From Pseudomonadota bacterium (GTDB taxonomy: Bacteria; Chloroflexota; UBA5177), in contig JAJPIP010000042.1 of the NCBI GenBank assembly GCA_021324655.1, forward strand, positions 1 through 37,954: a stretch of DNA of 37,954 nucleotides, read 5' to 3'. Positions within the stretch are counted from its first letter, which is position 1, and each line of letters starts with the position of its first letter. Under the pieces are notes generated by a model. It worked only from the letters and a program-made list of their open reading frames with translations. It ran no database searches and had not been told where the DNA came from. Below, piece by piece: positions 14,933-23,573 of the stretch. The translations under genes and the position numbers were made by a program.

Positions 14933-16279
14933 ATGGCTCGAATGATGAGAACCCGGCCGCAAACAACCGAGCAGGATCTGGCAGCCTACGTACATCGGAT
15001 CGCTTATCCGCTCCGCACGGACGACGTCGCCGACTACGATCCCTTGCTGGACATGATCGGCGATGCCCGCATCGTCATGATTGGAGAGGCCAGTCACGGC
15101 ACGCACGAGTTCTACCGTGAGCGCGCTCTGATTACCCGACGCCTCATCGAGGAGAAGGGATTTGCCGCCGTCGCGGTCGAAGGCGACTGGCCGGAGTGGT
15201 ATGCCGTTAATCGCTACGTGCGAGGAGGCGACGGCACAGGGCACGATGCGCTTGCCCACTTCACGGTGTATCCCACCTGGATGTGGGGCAACCTCGATAC
15301 CCTCCACTTCGTGGAGTGGCTGCGCCGCCACAACGCAAATCACCCCAGCACGCTGCCGCAGGTTGGCTGCTATGGTCTCGATCTGTACAGCCTGTTCGCG
15401 TCCATTGAGGCAGTGGTGCGGTATCTCGATAGCGTGGATCCGCAAGCGGCGCAGGCCGCTCGTGACCGGTATGCCTGCTTTGAGCCGTTCAATGGCAACA
15501 AAGACGTCTATGCCTACTCGGCCGGTCTCGGAATCGTCGAGTCGTGTGAAGATCAGGCGATCGCCATGCTGCAAGACTTGCGGGAGCGGCGAGCAGAGCT
15601 GGTACCGAAGAGCCCGGACGACAGCTACTTCAACGCAGTCATGAGTGCGGAGGTCGCCCGAGATAGCGAGCGGTACTACCGGGCAATGTACCGCAGCGAC
15701 GAGCAATCGTGGAACCTGAGAGACACCCACATGGTGAATACGCTCGACCAATTGCTTGATCACCTGGGCTCGCGCTCCAGAGTCGTGGTGTGGGAGCACA
15801 ACACCCACATCGGTGACTTCCGCTACACGACAGACGCCGACGACATGGTGAATGTGGGTCAGCTGGTGCGGGAGCGTCACCCAGGCGAATCGGTCGCCGT
15901 CGGATTTGGGACCTTTGAGGGCAGCGTGACGGCCTCTCGTGCCTGGGGAGATCGGCCGGAGCGCATGCCGGTTCCGCGCGCGCAGTTCGGCTCGTTCGAC
16001 AGCGTGTTCCACGACGTGGGTATGAGTCGCTTCCTCTTACTGACACGTCCGCTCAGGGACGAGCATCACGCCGACGGGTTGAAGGAGTACCGTGGCCAGC
16101 GCGCCATCGGCGTCGTCTACCGCCCCGAGTACGAAGCAGGCAACTACGTCCCGACCGATTTGGCGGAGCGCTACGATGCCTACATCCACATCGACGTAAC
16201 GCGAGCCGTGAAGCCGCTCGCTATCGAGCCGACCTGGGGCGCCTCTCGGATGGAGGACACGTTCCCGACGGGGTACTAG
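14933..16279 (+). CDS. Erythromycin esterase family protein
   Basis: 448 residues from ATG 14933 with AAGGAG 7 nt upstream. The active-site motifs of the EreA/EreB superfamily are present: 'GEASHGTHEF' at 51-60 (Glu52, His55), 'VEGDWP' with Glu83, and 'WEHNTHIGD', matching Glu43, His46, Glu74 and His285 of EreB as I recall them. EreA and EreB hydrolyse the macrolactone of erythromycin using a His-activated water. Most chromosomal relatives in soil bacteria have no tested substrate, so the resistance role should not be assumed. No signal peptide. It is a single gene; gmd ends 4 bp beyond its stop on the other strand. Confidence 0.88.
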   Translation: MARMMRTRPQTTEQDLAAYVHRIAYPLRTDDVADYDPLLDMIGDARIVMIGEASHGTHEFYRERALITRRLIEEKGFAAVAVEGDWPEWYAVNRYVRGGDGTGHDALAHFTVYPTWMWGNLDTLHFVEWLRRHNANHPSTLPQVGCYGLDLYSLFASIEAVVRYLDSVDPQAAQAARDRYACFEPFNGNKDVYAYSAGLGIVESCEDQAIAMLQDLRERRAELVPKSPDDSYFNAVMSAEVARDSERYYRAMYRSDEQSWNLRDTHMVNTLDQLLDHLGSRSRVVVWEHNTHIGDFRYTTDADDMVNVGQLVRERHPGESVAVGFGTFEGSVTASRAWGDRPERMPVPRAQFGSFDSVFHDVGMSRFLLLTRPLRDEHHADGLKEYRGQRAIGVVYRPEYEAGNYVPTDLAERYDAYIHIDVTRAVKPLAIEPTWGASRMEDTFPTGY

Positions 16280-16283
16280 GGAT

Positions 16284-17303
16284 CTAGCCTCGGACCGTTG
16301 TTTCCGGCGCGGGGTGGCGTGGAACCAGGTCACCCCGTGCGATGGCACGGTCGAGACTGCGCAGGTCGGTATCCACCATCATGGTGACCAACCCGTCGAA
16401 GTCGACCTCCGGACGCCAGCCCAATTCGAGTCGCGCGAGAGTTGCATCGCCGACGAGATGATCGACGTCGGCGGGTCGGATGAGTCGTGGGTCGAGACGG
16501 ATGTACCGCTCCGGATCCAGACCGACTCGAGCGAAGGCACGTTCCACGAATTCCCGCGCCGTGTGAGTCTCCCCGGTGGCGACCACGTAATCCTTGGGCT
16601 CATCGCGCTGGAGCATGAGCCACATCGCCTTGACGTAGTCGCCGGCAAAGCCCCAGTCGCGCTTTGCCTCTAGGTTCCCCAGCGATAGGTGGTCGGACAG
16701 ACCAAGCGCGATGCGCGCTACCCCATCGGAGACTTTGCGGGGAAAGAACTCCAGGCCGCGGCGCGGGGACTCATGGTTGAAGAGGATCCCGGACACCGCG
16801 AACATGTCATAGCTCTCGCGATAGTTGACAGTGATGTAGTGACCGTAGACCTTGGCGACCCCGTAGGGCGAGCGAGGATAGAAGGGAGTGTGCTCGTTCT
16901 GCGGACTCTCGCGGACCTTCCCGAACATCTCACTTGACGACGCCTGATAGAACCTGATGGACCGGTCGACGGTGCGGATGGCATCGAGCATGCGGGTCAC
17001 GCCAATGCCCGTGAATTCGCCGGTTAGCACGGGCTGGTTCCAGGACGTTGGAACAAAGCTCATCGCCGCGAGGTTGTATACCTCGTCCGGCGCGCATTCG
17101 CGAAGGATCGACGAAAGCGACATCTGGTCCAGAAGATCGCCCTGGACGAGCTCGATCCGGTCGGCGAGATGCGCAATCCGATCGTGATTCTCGTGCGAGA
17201 GCCGGCGCACCATGCCCACCACGCGGTATCCCTTGCTGAGCAGGAACTCCGCGAGGTAGCTTCCGTCCTGGCCGGTGATTCCCGTGATGAGTGCCGTTTT
17301 CAT
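16284..17303 (-). CDS. gmd: GDP-mannose 4,6-dehydratase
   Basis: 339 residues from ATG 17303; GAGAGG lies 5 nt upstream, and the open frame further up has no family match. NAD(P)-binding '[15 protein letters not shown]' opens a Rossmann fold of the extended short-chain dehydrogenase type. The catalytic set is visible as 'SSSEMFG' (Ser123/Glu125) and 'YGVAK' (Tyr147, Lys151), and 'NHESPRRG' is a Gmd signature for GDP-sugar binding. The enzyme converts GDP-mannose to GDP-4-keto-6-deoxymannose, the precursor of GDP-fucose, GDP-rhamnose and GDP-perosamine. No reductase or epimerase partner lies next to it, so the end product is open. It supplies sugars for surface glycans, as do the glycosyltransferases elsewhere in the window. 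Confidence 0.95.
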   Translation of the reverse strand: MKTALITGITGQDGSYLAEFLLSKGYRVVGMVRRLSHENHDRIAHLADRIELVQGDLLDQMSLSSILRECAPDEVYNLAAMSFVPTSWNQPVLTGEFTGIGVTRMLDAIRTVDRSIRFYQASSSEMFGKVRESPQNEHTPFYPRSPYGVAKVYGHYITVNYRESYDMFAVSGILFNHESPRRGLEFFPRKVSDGVARIALGLSDHLSLGNLEAKRDWGFAGDYVKAMWLMLQRDEPKDYVVATGETHTAREFVERAFARVGLDPERYIRLDPRLIRPADVDHLVGDATLARLELGWRPEVDFDGLVTMMVDTDLRSLDRAIARGDLVPRHPAPETTVRG

Positions 17304-17365
17304 CGCTGCCTCTCTCGCCTCCTGGTGTCGCGCCGCGTTATGAATGGTAGCAAAGCGGCCGAACT

Positions 17366-18274
17366 TTACCGCGGCGCATCGCTCGATTCGAGATGGATCA
17401 TGCGGCGGGGAGGGATGCGGCAGTCGTCGCACTCGGCCTCGATCGTCGCGTGCTCAATGTGGAAGCGGCGCCGTAGCACATACCTCAGGTCGGCCAGCAG
17501 TGTCGCGGTATCGGAGAGGGACTGATTGGGGATCGCCACATGGGCCGTCAGTAGGCGGAAGCCGTCGGCCAAAGCCCAGACGTGGAGATCATGCACGTCC
17601 TCCACACCCGGCACTTCAAGCATGACGCGGCGAACAGCATCCAGATCTACATCCGGCGGCGTGCCCTCCATGAGCACGACGACCGATTCCCGCACGATCC
17701 GGACGGCACCCACTGCGATGAGGAGGGCGATCACCAGGGAGATGATGGGATCGGCCGCGCTCACATGCCAGAGAAGGATGAGGACACCGGCGATGATCAC
17801 GCCCACCGACGCCGCCATGTCGCCGACTACGTGCAGTAAGGCGGCGCGCACATTTAAGTTCGCGTCCTCACGGTGGAGGGCGAGCGCGATGTAGCCGTTG
17901 ACCAACAAGGCCAGGAAGGCGGCCGGAATCACGATCTGTCCCTGGATAGCCTCCGCATGACGGAGCCGCAGGCCCGCCTCCACGACGATGACGAGGGCGA
18001 TGAGAAACAAAATGACGGCATTGGCGAGAGCGGCCAGGATTCTGCTCCGGCGGTAGCCGTACGTATTCGCGTTGTCGGCCGGCCGCCCGGAGAGGCGCGT
18101 GGCGAACCATGCCAGACCCAGGGCCACGACATCGGTGAAGATGTGACCCGCATCCGACAGTAACGCGAGTGAATTCGACACAAATCCGGCCACCAGCTCA
18201 ATCAGGAGGATGCCGATGGTCAGCACCAGTGCGGTGCGCAGGGCCGTGCCGGAGTGATCGTGCGAGTGGGCCAT
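17366..18274 (-). CDS. Cation diffusion facilitator (CzcD/ZitB-type zinc/cobalt/cadmium exporter)
   Basis: 302 residues from ATG 18274. It starts with a His-rich 'HSHDHSG', followed by six membrane helices. The metal site is set by Asp41/His44/Asp48 in 'SDAGHIFTD' (helix 2) and His148/Asp152 in 'HVVGDMAAS' (helix 5). His and Asp in these positions favour zinc or similar divalent ions. The last 90 residues form the cytoplasmic metal-binding domain ('[18 protein letters not shown]'). It exports metal in exchange for protons. The start lies 5 nt after a TAGACT box with no ribosome-binding site, so a leaderless mRNA is likely. Confidence 0.92.
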   Translation of the reverse strand: MAHSHDHSGTALRTALVLTIGILLIELVAGFVSNSLALLSDAGHIFTDVVALGLAWFATRLSGRPADNANTYGYRRSRILAALANAVILFLIALVIVVEAGLRLRHAEAIQGQIVIPAAFLALLVNGYIALALHREDANLNVRAALLHVVGDMAASVGVIIAGVLILLWHVSAADPIISLVIALLIAVGAVRIVRESVVVLMEGTPPDVDLDAVRRVMLEVPGVEDVHDLHVWALADGFRLLTAHVAIPNQSLSDTATLLADLRYVLRRRFHIEHATIEAECDDCRIPPRRMIHLESSDAPR

Positions 18275-18279
18275 GCTTC

Positions 18280-18285
18280 AGTCTA
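18280..18285 (-). promoter_or_regulatory. -10 box TAGACT directly before the CDF start (leaderless candidate)
   Basis: Minus-strand TAGACT, five nucleotides, then ATG 18274. A TANNNT box 5-7 nt before the start codon, without a ribosome-binding site, is the usual layout of leaderless genes in several deep-branching bacteria. Confidence 0.5.
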
Positions 18286-18323
18286 GGACGCCGGTTTGAG
18301 CGATGTAGGATGGCGAGGAGAGG

Positions 18324-18497
18324 ATGATGGAAATCAAGCCGGGACAGCGCGTGGTGGTAAAAACTCCCGACCGTCACCAATGGCGGGGACGCCTCGTCGA
18401 GGTCAAGGAGGCGGACGGTCGCCGGCTTGCCGTGGTCCGGCTCGACACCGGCTGGGTGACAACGTACCCGGTTGCCATCGTGCAGCGCGAGACCTAA
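18324..18497 (+). CDS. 57-residue protein coupled to the CaCA exchanger, unknown (small beta-barrel-like)
   Basis: Start ATG 18324 (a second ATG follows at once) with GAGGAGAGG directly upstream; stop TAA 18495-18497, immediately followed by the GTG of the exchanger gene. The protein begins MMEIKPGQRVVVKTP and continues with alternating charged and hydrophobic residues, including 'WRGRLVEVKEADGRRLAVV' and 'DTGWVTTYPVAIV'. This looks like an all-beta SH3/KOW-like fold; I do not recognise a named family. The strong ribosome-binding site and the TAA-GTG junction support a real, translationally coupled gene. It may help regulate or assemble the exchanger, but this is only inferred from position. 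Confidence 0.7.
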   Translation: MMEIKPGQRVVVKTPDRHQWRGRLVEVKEADGRRLAVVRLDTGWVTTYPVAIVQRET

Positions 18498-19463
18498 GTG
18501 CATGAAGCCGTATCGGGGGTACTCTGGCTGCTCGGGTTGGCAGCGGCCCTCACTGCCAGCGAGATGCTGGTTCGTGCCGTCTCCTCCCTCGGGCACCACC
18601 ACGGACTGAGTGGCACCCACCTGGGGATACTCGTCGCGCTCGGCGCCGATGGCCCCGAGGTCACCTCTGCTCTCATCGCGACCTTTGGCGGCTCACAGGC
18701 GATCGGTCTCGGCGTGGTCACCGGCTCGAATATCTACAATCTCGCCGGGCTGCTCGGGCTGGCGGCGATCGTCGCGTCGGGTCTTGGGACGAATCGTCTG
18801 CAACTCTTGATAGACGGCGGGGCCAATGTCGTCCTGACCCTTGTTCTGTTGGTTCTCCTCCAGCTCCCCGCCATGCACCTTCCGCTGTCCATTACCCTCC
18901 TGGGTCTTTTCGCGGTGTATGTGGTGGTCGCCTCGCTTCCCCGCGAGCGCCTCGCCGAGGCGTTTCCCGAGTCGTGGAGGCCGCGACTGTCGACACACGA
19001 GGAGCCGTCTCCGTTGCGCCACGCGGCCCTCATTGCCGCCGCGGCAGTGGCCGTCATTGTCGCGGGGAGTGAACTGCTGGTGAGAACCTCTATCACGCTT
19101 CGTCCGATGCTACACGTGTCGCCGCCGGTCGTATCGGACTTCGCTTTGCCGGTGGCTACCAGCTTGCCGAATACGTGGGCTGCCGTGTCTCTGGCACGCA
19201 AGCGGATGGCGACTGCCGCCGTGGCCGCCACCTTCAACAGCAACTCGATCAATATTGCGTTGGGGGTCGGCATCCCCGGCCTGGTCGTTGCGCTCCACGC
19301 CTCGCATGCTGCCCGGACGCTCGATGCCGGCTGGCTGCTCGGGATGACCCTGGTCGCCCTGGCTCTGCTCGCCACGCGCCGGAATCTGACAGCGCGTGAG
19401 GGATGGCTGCTCGTCGCTCTCTACGGCGTCTTCGCCGTCCTGCGGTTGACGATCTTTGCGTGA
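18498..19463 (+). CDS. Sodium/calcium exchanger-family (CaCA) membrane protein
   Basis: 321 residues starting at GTG 18498, directly after the preceding stop codon. Ten hydrophobic helices arranged as two inverted halves. The alpha-1 repeat reads 'GADGPEVTSALIA' followed by 'GSNIYNLAGLLG'; the alpha-2 repeat reads 'ATSLPNTWAAVSL' followed by 'NSNSINIALGVG'. This is the CaCA superfamily signature (GxSxPE ... GSNxxN). The first acidic ion ligand (Glu) is kept, but in the second repeat Asn stands where Glu is usual, so calcium transport may be altered or another ion carried. It is related to YrbG and CaxA-like proteins. Translation appears coupled to the small gene upstream. Confidence 0.82.
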   Translation: MHEAVSGVLWLLGLAAALTASEMLVRAVSSLGHHHGLSGTHLGILVALGADGPEVTSALIATFGGSQAIGLGVVTGSNIYNLAGLLGLAAIVASGLGTNRLQLLIDGGANVVLTLVLLVLLQLPAMHLPLSITLLGLFAVYVVVASLPRERLAEAFPESWRPRLSTHEEPSPLRHAALIAAAAVAVIVAGSELLVRTSITLRPMLHVSPPVVSDFALPVATSLPNTWAAVSLARKRMATAAVAATFNSNSINIALGVGIPGLVVALHASHAARTLDAGWLLGMTLVALALLATRRNLTAREGWLLVALYGVFAVLRLTIFA

Positions 19464-19480
19464 GTCCTTCCCGTTTGGCG

Positions 19481-19966
19481 TTACGACTCGGGAGGGAGGG
19501 CGCTCTTGAGCGTTTCTCCGGCTCGCAGCACTAACTGACGGAACTCGGACATCGAGATCTCTTGCGGATTGAGCGTGTCGACCGTCAGCACCAGAATGAC
19601 CGGTCCCTGCGTGATGAACGCCCAGTAGCTGACCAGACCGTTGGCCGCGGTCACCGTCTCGACTGCCACTCGTACTCCCTCAACATCCGTGCGCAGATGT
19701 GCCGCCTCGGCGACCTGACGAAAGGTGTGCTCTGCTCGCGCCGCGGAGGGAAAGATGAGCGCCAGCGCGCTCACGGTCACGGGCCGCTCTTCGCCGCCGA
19801 CTCCGACCACGACATCCAGCCGCCGGTAGGCCGACGCCGCGGCCGCAGCACGTAAAACGTCCCCCGCAGGATATTGGCCCCCGGGTGGGCCCGGACGCAC
19901 GTACAGCACCTGAGGAAGGGACTGCCGCACGTCCTCTTCCGTCAGCAGTAACGTCTCAGGATCCAC
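19481..19966 (-). CDS. Unknown 161-residue cytoplasmic protein
   Basis: Start GTG 19966 with GAGGGG 4 nt upstream; it overlaps the end of the upstream small gene by 11 bp, indicating translational coupling. No signal peptide or membrane helix. The N-terminus has an acidic 'LTEEDVRQSLPQVLYVRPG'. The rest alternates strands and helices ('RRLDVVVGVGG', 'FRQVAEAAHLRTD', 'LVSYWAFITQGPVILVLTV'), resembling the small alpha/beta proteins in which a sensor-like sheet packs on helices. I do not recognise a family. It sits between a CaCA exchanger and tilS; the context gives no firm function. Confidence 0.7.
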   Translation of the reverse strand: MDPETLLLTEEDVRQSLPQVLYVRPGPPGGQYPAGDVLRAAAAASAYRRLDVVVGVGGEERPVTVSALALIFPSAARAEHTFRQVAEAAHLRTDVEGVRVAVETVTAANGLVSYWAFITQGPVILVLTVDTLNPQEISMSEFRQLVLRAGETLKSALPPES

Positions 19967-20177
19967 TGTGCCCCTCGAGATAAGACTCTGCGCTCGCGGG
20001 GGCGTGCAGGGGAGGGAAGACTTTGACGGCGATCGGAGACCCGTGGAGTCGGCAAATGCGCACCGCGGCTCCGGCATCGAGGATCACCTCGTCTGTTTCG
20101 GTTGACAGTTCGTCCACCGCGATCGAGTGGCCCGCCACGCACCAGTACGTTGTGTCTCTCCCGGCCCTCTCGCCCAC
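19956..20177 (-). CDS. Unknown 73-residue protein divergent from tilS
   Basis: Start GTG 20177, placed 6 nt after a TATACT box with no ribosome-binding site (leaderless). An in-frame ATG at 20198 lies upstream of that box and inside tilS and is less likely. The sequence includes 'TTYWCVAGHSIAVDELST' and 'AAVRICRLHGSPIAVKVFP'; Cys and His near the N-terminus ('CVAGH') and a later 'CRLH' could bind a metal. The 'Y-x-C-x2-GH' start recalls RbpA-type RNA polymerase-binding proteins, but the rest does not match and I make no such call. Its stop overlaps the next gene. Confidence 0.55.
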   Translation of the reverse strand: MGERAGRDTTYWCVAGHSIAVDELSTETDEVILDAGAAVRICRLHGSPIAVKVFPPLHAPASAESYLEGHSGS

Positions 20178-20182
20178 GGGAC

Positions 20183-20189
20183 TAGTATA
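20183..20189. promoter_or_regulatory. Shared bidirectional -10 element between tilS and the 73-residue gene
   Basis: The 7-bp TAGTATA reads TAGTAT on the plus strand (20183-20188), 8 nt before ATG 20197 of tilS. It reads TATACT on the minus strand (20189-20184), 6 nt before GTG 20177. Both boxes fit TANNNT, and neither gene has a ribosome-binding site, so one symmetric element may start two divergent, essentially leaderless transcripts. No -35 is apparent on either side. Confidence 0.55.
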
Positions 20190-20196
20190 GGCCGCC

Positions 20197-21585
20197 ATGA
20201 ACGAGGCTTTGGCTCGACTCGAAGCGGCTCTGCGTGTCGCGCCGCTCCGTCCGGGCGCCCGGCTCCTCCTCGCGGTGTCGGGCGGCGCCGACTCCGTGGC
20301 GCTGTTGCGCACGACCTGCAATCTGGCGCCCGAGATGGAATGGGACGTGCGGATAGGCCACGTGCATCATGGGCTGCGTGGCTCGGAAGCAGACCGTGAC
20401 GAGAGCTTTGTTCGTCATCTGGCCACGAATCTCGGCGTTCCCATTGACGTGGAGCGCGTGACCGTGCCTGATGGTGGTTCTGTGGAAGCAGCCGCCCGCG
20501 TGGTCCGCTATGCTGCTCTCCACGACATGCTGGCTCGCTGGGGCGGGGATCAGATTCTGACCGGTCACACTCAGGACGATCAGGCGGAGACGGTGCTTCT
20601 CCATCTCTTCCGCGGGACAGGACTCCACGGTCTCGGGGGTATGCCGGTGCAGAGCGGTCAACTGATCCGCCCCTTTCTCGGGGTGACGCGCGCCGATGTC
20701 ACGTCCGCTCTTGAGGTTCTGGGACAGGCAAGCGTGGATGATTCCACGAACGTCGACACGCGGTACACGCGCAATCGAGTGCGCCATGAGATTCTGCCGC
20801 TGCTACGGACCATTCAGCCGGCGATCAACTCGGTGCTTGCTCGGACATCGTCCCTCCTTCGGGATGATGCGTCGCACCTCGACGCGGAGGCCCGCCGTGC
20901 CATGCAGTCCGTCAGCACGCCCTCGCCCGGCAGCGTCTTTATCTTCAGCGGAGCGTACCGTTGTCTCCATCCTGCCCTGCGTCGCGCCGGTCTTCGGCTT
21001 CTCGTGAGGGATCTCCTGGGTGACACCGCCGAACTGGAAGCAGGACATGTTGCGGCGCTGGATAGTGCCGTGGCGAATGAGAGATCGCTCATCGCACGGC
21101 TGCCACGGGAGCTGACGGTGGTGGCTACACCGTTGGGAGTTGTATTAAGGCACGGCACTGAGTCTCGTCCGGCGACTTTCCACGCGCTGCCGGTTTCGGT
21201 CCCCGGGACGATCTCCCTCCCGCACGGTACCCTCGCCGTCGAGTATCTGCGGGCGACATCGGACGAGATCGCGCGCATCATCAGAGTTGCAGGACCTCAT
21301 CACGCCCTCCTTCGCGCGGGAGTTGGGCACGACATGATCGTCCGTTCACGGCGTGCCGGTGATCGTTTGCGTCCGGTGGGCGGGCGAGGAACGGTGACGC
21401 TGCACGACCTCTTCATCGATCGCGGCGTGCCGCGCGCCCTACGCGAGTTGGTCCCGGTCGTGGAATCCGGGGGCAAGATTGTGTGGGTCGCCGGACTCGC
21501 GGTCGCTCAGGATGCGGCTGCGGAGGCCGCGTCGCAAGTGGCGCTACATGTGATCTGGACGCCGGAAAACGGTCGTATAAGGTGA
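20197..21585 (+). CDS. tilS: tRNA(Ile)-lysidine synthase
   Basis: 462 residues from ATG 20197. The N-type PP-loop '[13 protein letters not shown]' (SGGADS at 28-33) binds ATP. 'HVHHGLRG', '[12 protein letters not shown]' and '[11 protein letters not shown]' are standard TilS motifs of the ATP-pyrophosphatase domain, and '[21 protein letters not shown]' (quoted in part) is the family signature for tRNA and lysine handling. The C-terminal domain ('[24 protein letters not shown]', in part) is present, so the protein is full length. It attaches lysine to C34 of the CAU anticodon so that the tRNA reads AUA. tilS followed by ftsH is a widespread gene order in Gram-positive-type bacteria. Confidence 0.95.
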   Translation: MNEALARLEAALRVAPLRPGARLLLAVSGGADSVALLRTTCNLAPEMEWDVRIGHVHHGLRGSEADRDESFVRHLATNLGVPIDVERVTVPDGGSVEAAARVVRYAALHDMLARWGGDQILTGHTQDDQAETVLLHLFRGTGLHGLGGMPVQSGQLIRPFLGVTRADVTSALEVLGQASVDDSTNVDTRYTRNRVRHEILPLLRTIQPAINSVLARTSSLLRDDASHLDAEARRAMQSVSTPSPGSVFIFSGAYRCLHPALRRAGLRLLVRDLLGDTAELEAGHVAALDSAVANERSLIARLPRELTVVATPLGVVLRHGTESRPATFHALPVSVPGTISLPHGTLAVEYLRATSDEIARIIRVAGPHHALLRAGVGHDMIVRSRRAGDRLRPVGGRGTVTLHDLFIDRGVPRALRELVPVVESGGKIVWVAGLAVAQDAAAEAASQVALHVIWTPENGRIR

Positions 21586-21591
21586 TACAAT
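21583..21591 (+). promoter_or_regulatory. Extended -10 (TGA-TACAAT) at the tilS stop codon, probable ftsH promoter
   Basis: TGATACAAT begins with the TGA stop of tilS itself. The start would be near 21598, just before the hairpin at 21601-21622, giving a leader of about 44 nt to GTG 21642. No clear -35. Confidence 0.45.
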
Positions 21592-21600
21592 CCGGCAGCA

Positions 21601-21629
21601 AGCCCTGGGGAGTGCCAGGGCTATTTTTT
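21601..21629 (+). terminator. Intrinsic terminator/attenuator hairpin between tilS and ftsH
   Basis: Perfect 8-bp stem AGCCCTGG (21601-21608) and CCAGGGCT (21615-21622), loop GGAGTG, then A and six T (21624-21629). The T run abuts the ftsH ribosome-binding site GGAG (21630-21633). It can end tilS transcripts and would also interrupt any transcript started at the -10 box just upstream. Confidence 0.85.
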
Positions 21630-21641
21630 GGAGTCATTTCT

Positions 21642-23504
21642 GTGGATGGTAAGTGGTTTCGTAATAGTTTTATCTGGCTGATCGTCATGGTTTTTGTCCT
21701 GGCGATTGCCTTCCAGGTCTTTCGCGGCAATAATCCGCAGACCAAGAACATTCCTGCGACAGGTCCCAGCAACAGTCTGGTCGCGATGGTGCAAGCGGGC
21801 TTGGCGCACCACCAGCACCTCACATTGACGGAAAGCGGTAGCACCGTCGATCTACAGCGGGCGGGCGACCCGGTCCATTACCAGGCCGACATTGGAAGCC
21901 AGCAGGATGTCGTCCAGTTGCTCCGGGCCTTCGGCATCGCGACCAACTCGGCGAAGTTCAAGAACGACGTCTCGCTGAGCTACAGTCCGCCCAGCGAGTT
22001 GGGGAACTGGCTGGCAGGGCTCATCGGTTTCCTGCCGGTGTTGCTCTTCGGCGGTGTGATCATCTTCATGATGCGCCAGGCCCAGGGCAGCAACAATCAG
22101 GCGCTGTCCTTCGGCAAGAGCCGGGCCCGCATGTTCGCCGGGAACAGGCCAACCATCACCTTTACCGACGTGGCCGGGGTGGAGGAGGCGAAACAGGAAC
22201 TTGCCGAGGTGGTGGAGTTCCTCAAGTATCCCGATAAGTTTGCCGCGCTGGGCGCGCGCATCCCGCGCGGCGTCTTGCTCGTGGGACCGCCTGGTACCGG
22301 CAAGACGCTGCTGGCCCGCGCCGTGGCGGGAGAAGCTGGTGTTCCCTTCTTCTCCATCAGTGGCTCTGAATTCGTCGAGATGTTCGTCGGCGTCGGTGCC
22401 AGCCGAGTTCGTGACCTTTTTGATCAGGCAAAACGCAACGCTCCGTGCATCGTTTTCGTCGATGAGATTGATGCAGTTGGCCGGCAGCGCGGTGCTGGGC
22501 TGGGTGGCAGTCACGATGAGCGGGAGCAGACGCTGAACCAGATCCTGGTGGAGATGGACGGCTTCGACACCAACACCAACGTCATCGTCATCGCGGCGAC
22601 TAACCGGCCTGACGTGCTCGATCCGGCGCTCTTGCGTCCCGGCCGCTTTGATCGCCAGGTCGTGCTCGACAATCCGGATATCCGCGGGCGGCTGCAAGTG
22701 CTGGAGGTCCACGCTCGCGGCAAGCCTTTTGAAAAGAACGTCAACCTGCAGCAGCTGGCGAGCCAGACGCCCGGATTCTCCGGCGCCGACCTCCAGAATC
22801 TCCTGAATGAGGGTGCCATCCTCGCGGCGCGCCGCAACAAGAAGGCAATCGGGATGCCGGAGCTGGAAGAGGCGATCGACCGCGTCATCTCGGGTCCTGA
22901 GCGCAAGAGCCGGATCATCAGTGACCGCGAGAAGGCAATCACCGCCTATCATGAGGTCGGGCACGCCCTGGTGGCACGCATGCTCCCCAATCTGGACCCG
23001 GTCCACAAAATCACGATCGTTGCCCGTGGCCTGGCAGGCGGGTACACGCGCCTTCTGCCCACTGAAGACCGCTACCTCTACACGGAGTCGCAGTTCAAAG
23101 AAACGCTGGCGTTTGCTCTGGGCGGCCACGCCGCCGAGCAACTGATCTTCGGTGAAGTCACGACGGGCGCCTCGAACGACATCGAGCGGGCGACAGGATT
23201 GGCCCGCCAGATGGTCACGCAGTACGGCATGAGCGAAAAGCTCGGCCCGCGCGCCTTCGGAAAGAAGGAAGAGCTGGTCTTCCTCGGCCGCGAGATCGGA
23301 GAGCAGCGTAACTACAGCGAGGCGGTGGCGCAGGAGATCGACAACGAGATCCGTAACCTGATCAGCCAGGCCTACAACGTGGCGCGCGAGATCCTCGTCA
23401 AACACAAGGACAAGCTGGTCACGGTTTCCGAGAAGCTCATCACCGAGGAGACCATCGAGGGGCCGATCTTCGACGAGATCATGGGGATCGCACCGGCGGC
23501 ATAA
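21642..23504 (+). CDS. ftsH: ATP-dependent zinc metalloprotease FtsH
   Basis: 620 residues from GTG 21642 with GGAG 8 nt upstream; the open frame further up is only the tail of tilS in another phase. Membrane helices at 10-28 and about 120-144 flank an extracytoplasmic domain. AAA+ module: Walker A 'GPPGTGKT' (215-222), Walker B '[12 protein letters not shown]' (269-280), second region of homology '[21 protein letters not shown]' (quoted in part, 319-339). Zinc protease motif HEVGH at 437-441, with the third ligand expected at Asp513 in 'GASNDI'. It forms a membrane hexamer that degrades misfolded membrane proteins and regulators. Expression may be controlled by the hairpin in front. Confidence 0.97.
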   Translation: MDGKWFRNSFIWLIVMVFVLAIAFQVFRGNNPQTKNIPATGPSNSLVAMVQAGLAHHQHLTLTESGSTVDLQRAGDPVHYQADIGSQQDVVQLLRAFGIATNSAKFKNDVSLSYSPPSELGNWLAGLIGFLPVLLFGGVIIFMMRQAQGSNNQALSFGKSRARMFAGNRPTITFTDVAGVEEAKQELAEVVEFLKYPDKFAALGARIPRGVLLVGPPGTGKTLLARAVAGEAGVPFFSISGSEFVEMFVGVGASRVRDLFDQAKRNAPCIVFVDEIDAVGRQRGAGLGGSHDEREQTLNQILVEMDGFDTNTNVIVIAATNRPDVLDPALLRPGRFDRQVVLDNPDIRGRLQVLEVHARGKPFEKNVNLQQLASQTPGFSGADLQNLLNEGAILAARRNKKAIGMPELEEAIDRVISGPERKSRIISDREKAITAYHEVGHALVARMLPNLDPVHKITIVARGLAGGYTRLLPTEDRYLYTESQFKETLAFALGGHAAEQLIFGEVTTGASNDIERATGLARQMVTQYGMSEKLGPRAFGKKEELVFLGREIGEQRNYSEAVAQEIDNEIRNLISQAYNVAREILVKHKDKLVTVSEKLITEETIEGPIFDEIMGIAPAA

Positions 23505-23522
23505 CGAGCGGTGTGCGATGAG

Positions 23523-23573
23523 GTGAGTTCTGAGGATGGGTGAACAACCGGAAGCTCATGCCTCAGAACTCAC
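23523..23573 (+). repeat. 13-bp perfect inverted repeat spanning the start of the nicotinate phosphoribosyltransferase gene
   Basis: GTGAGTTCTGAGG at 23523-23535 and its exact complement CCTCAGAACTCAC at 23561-23573, separated by 25 nt that contain the ATG at 23536. A related 'GGCTCAAGACTCAC' follows at once. The folded RNA would trap the start codon and its upstream region in or beside a hairpin. Confidence 0.85.

Noticed and set aside
14873-16012. A 379-residue minus-strand frame opposite the erythromycin-esterase-like gene
   Set aside because: It is antisense to a gene with complete catalytic motifs, and its composition is that of a shadow frame.
14933-16279. A macrolide resistance gene on a mobile element
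   Set aside because: There are no transposase, integron or flanking repeats, composition matches the neighbours, and the family is widespread on soil chromosomes.
16284-17303. gmd as part of a GDP-fucose operon
   Set aside because: No fucose synthase/reductase gene is next to it; the neighbours are a metal exporter and an esterase-like gene.
21852-23405. A 517-residue open frame on the minus strand opposite ftsH
   Set aside because: It is a mirror of the highly biased ftsH codons, is rich in Asp, Arg and His, has no family motif and lies fully inside a certain gene.
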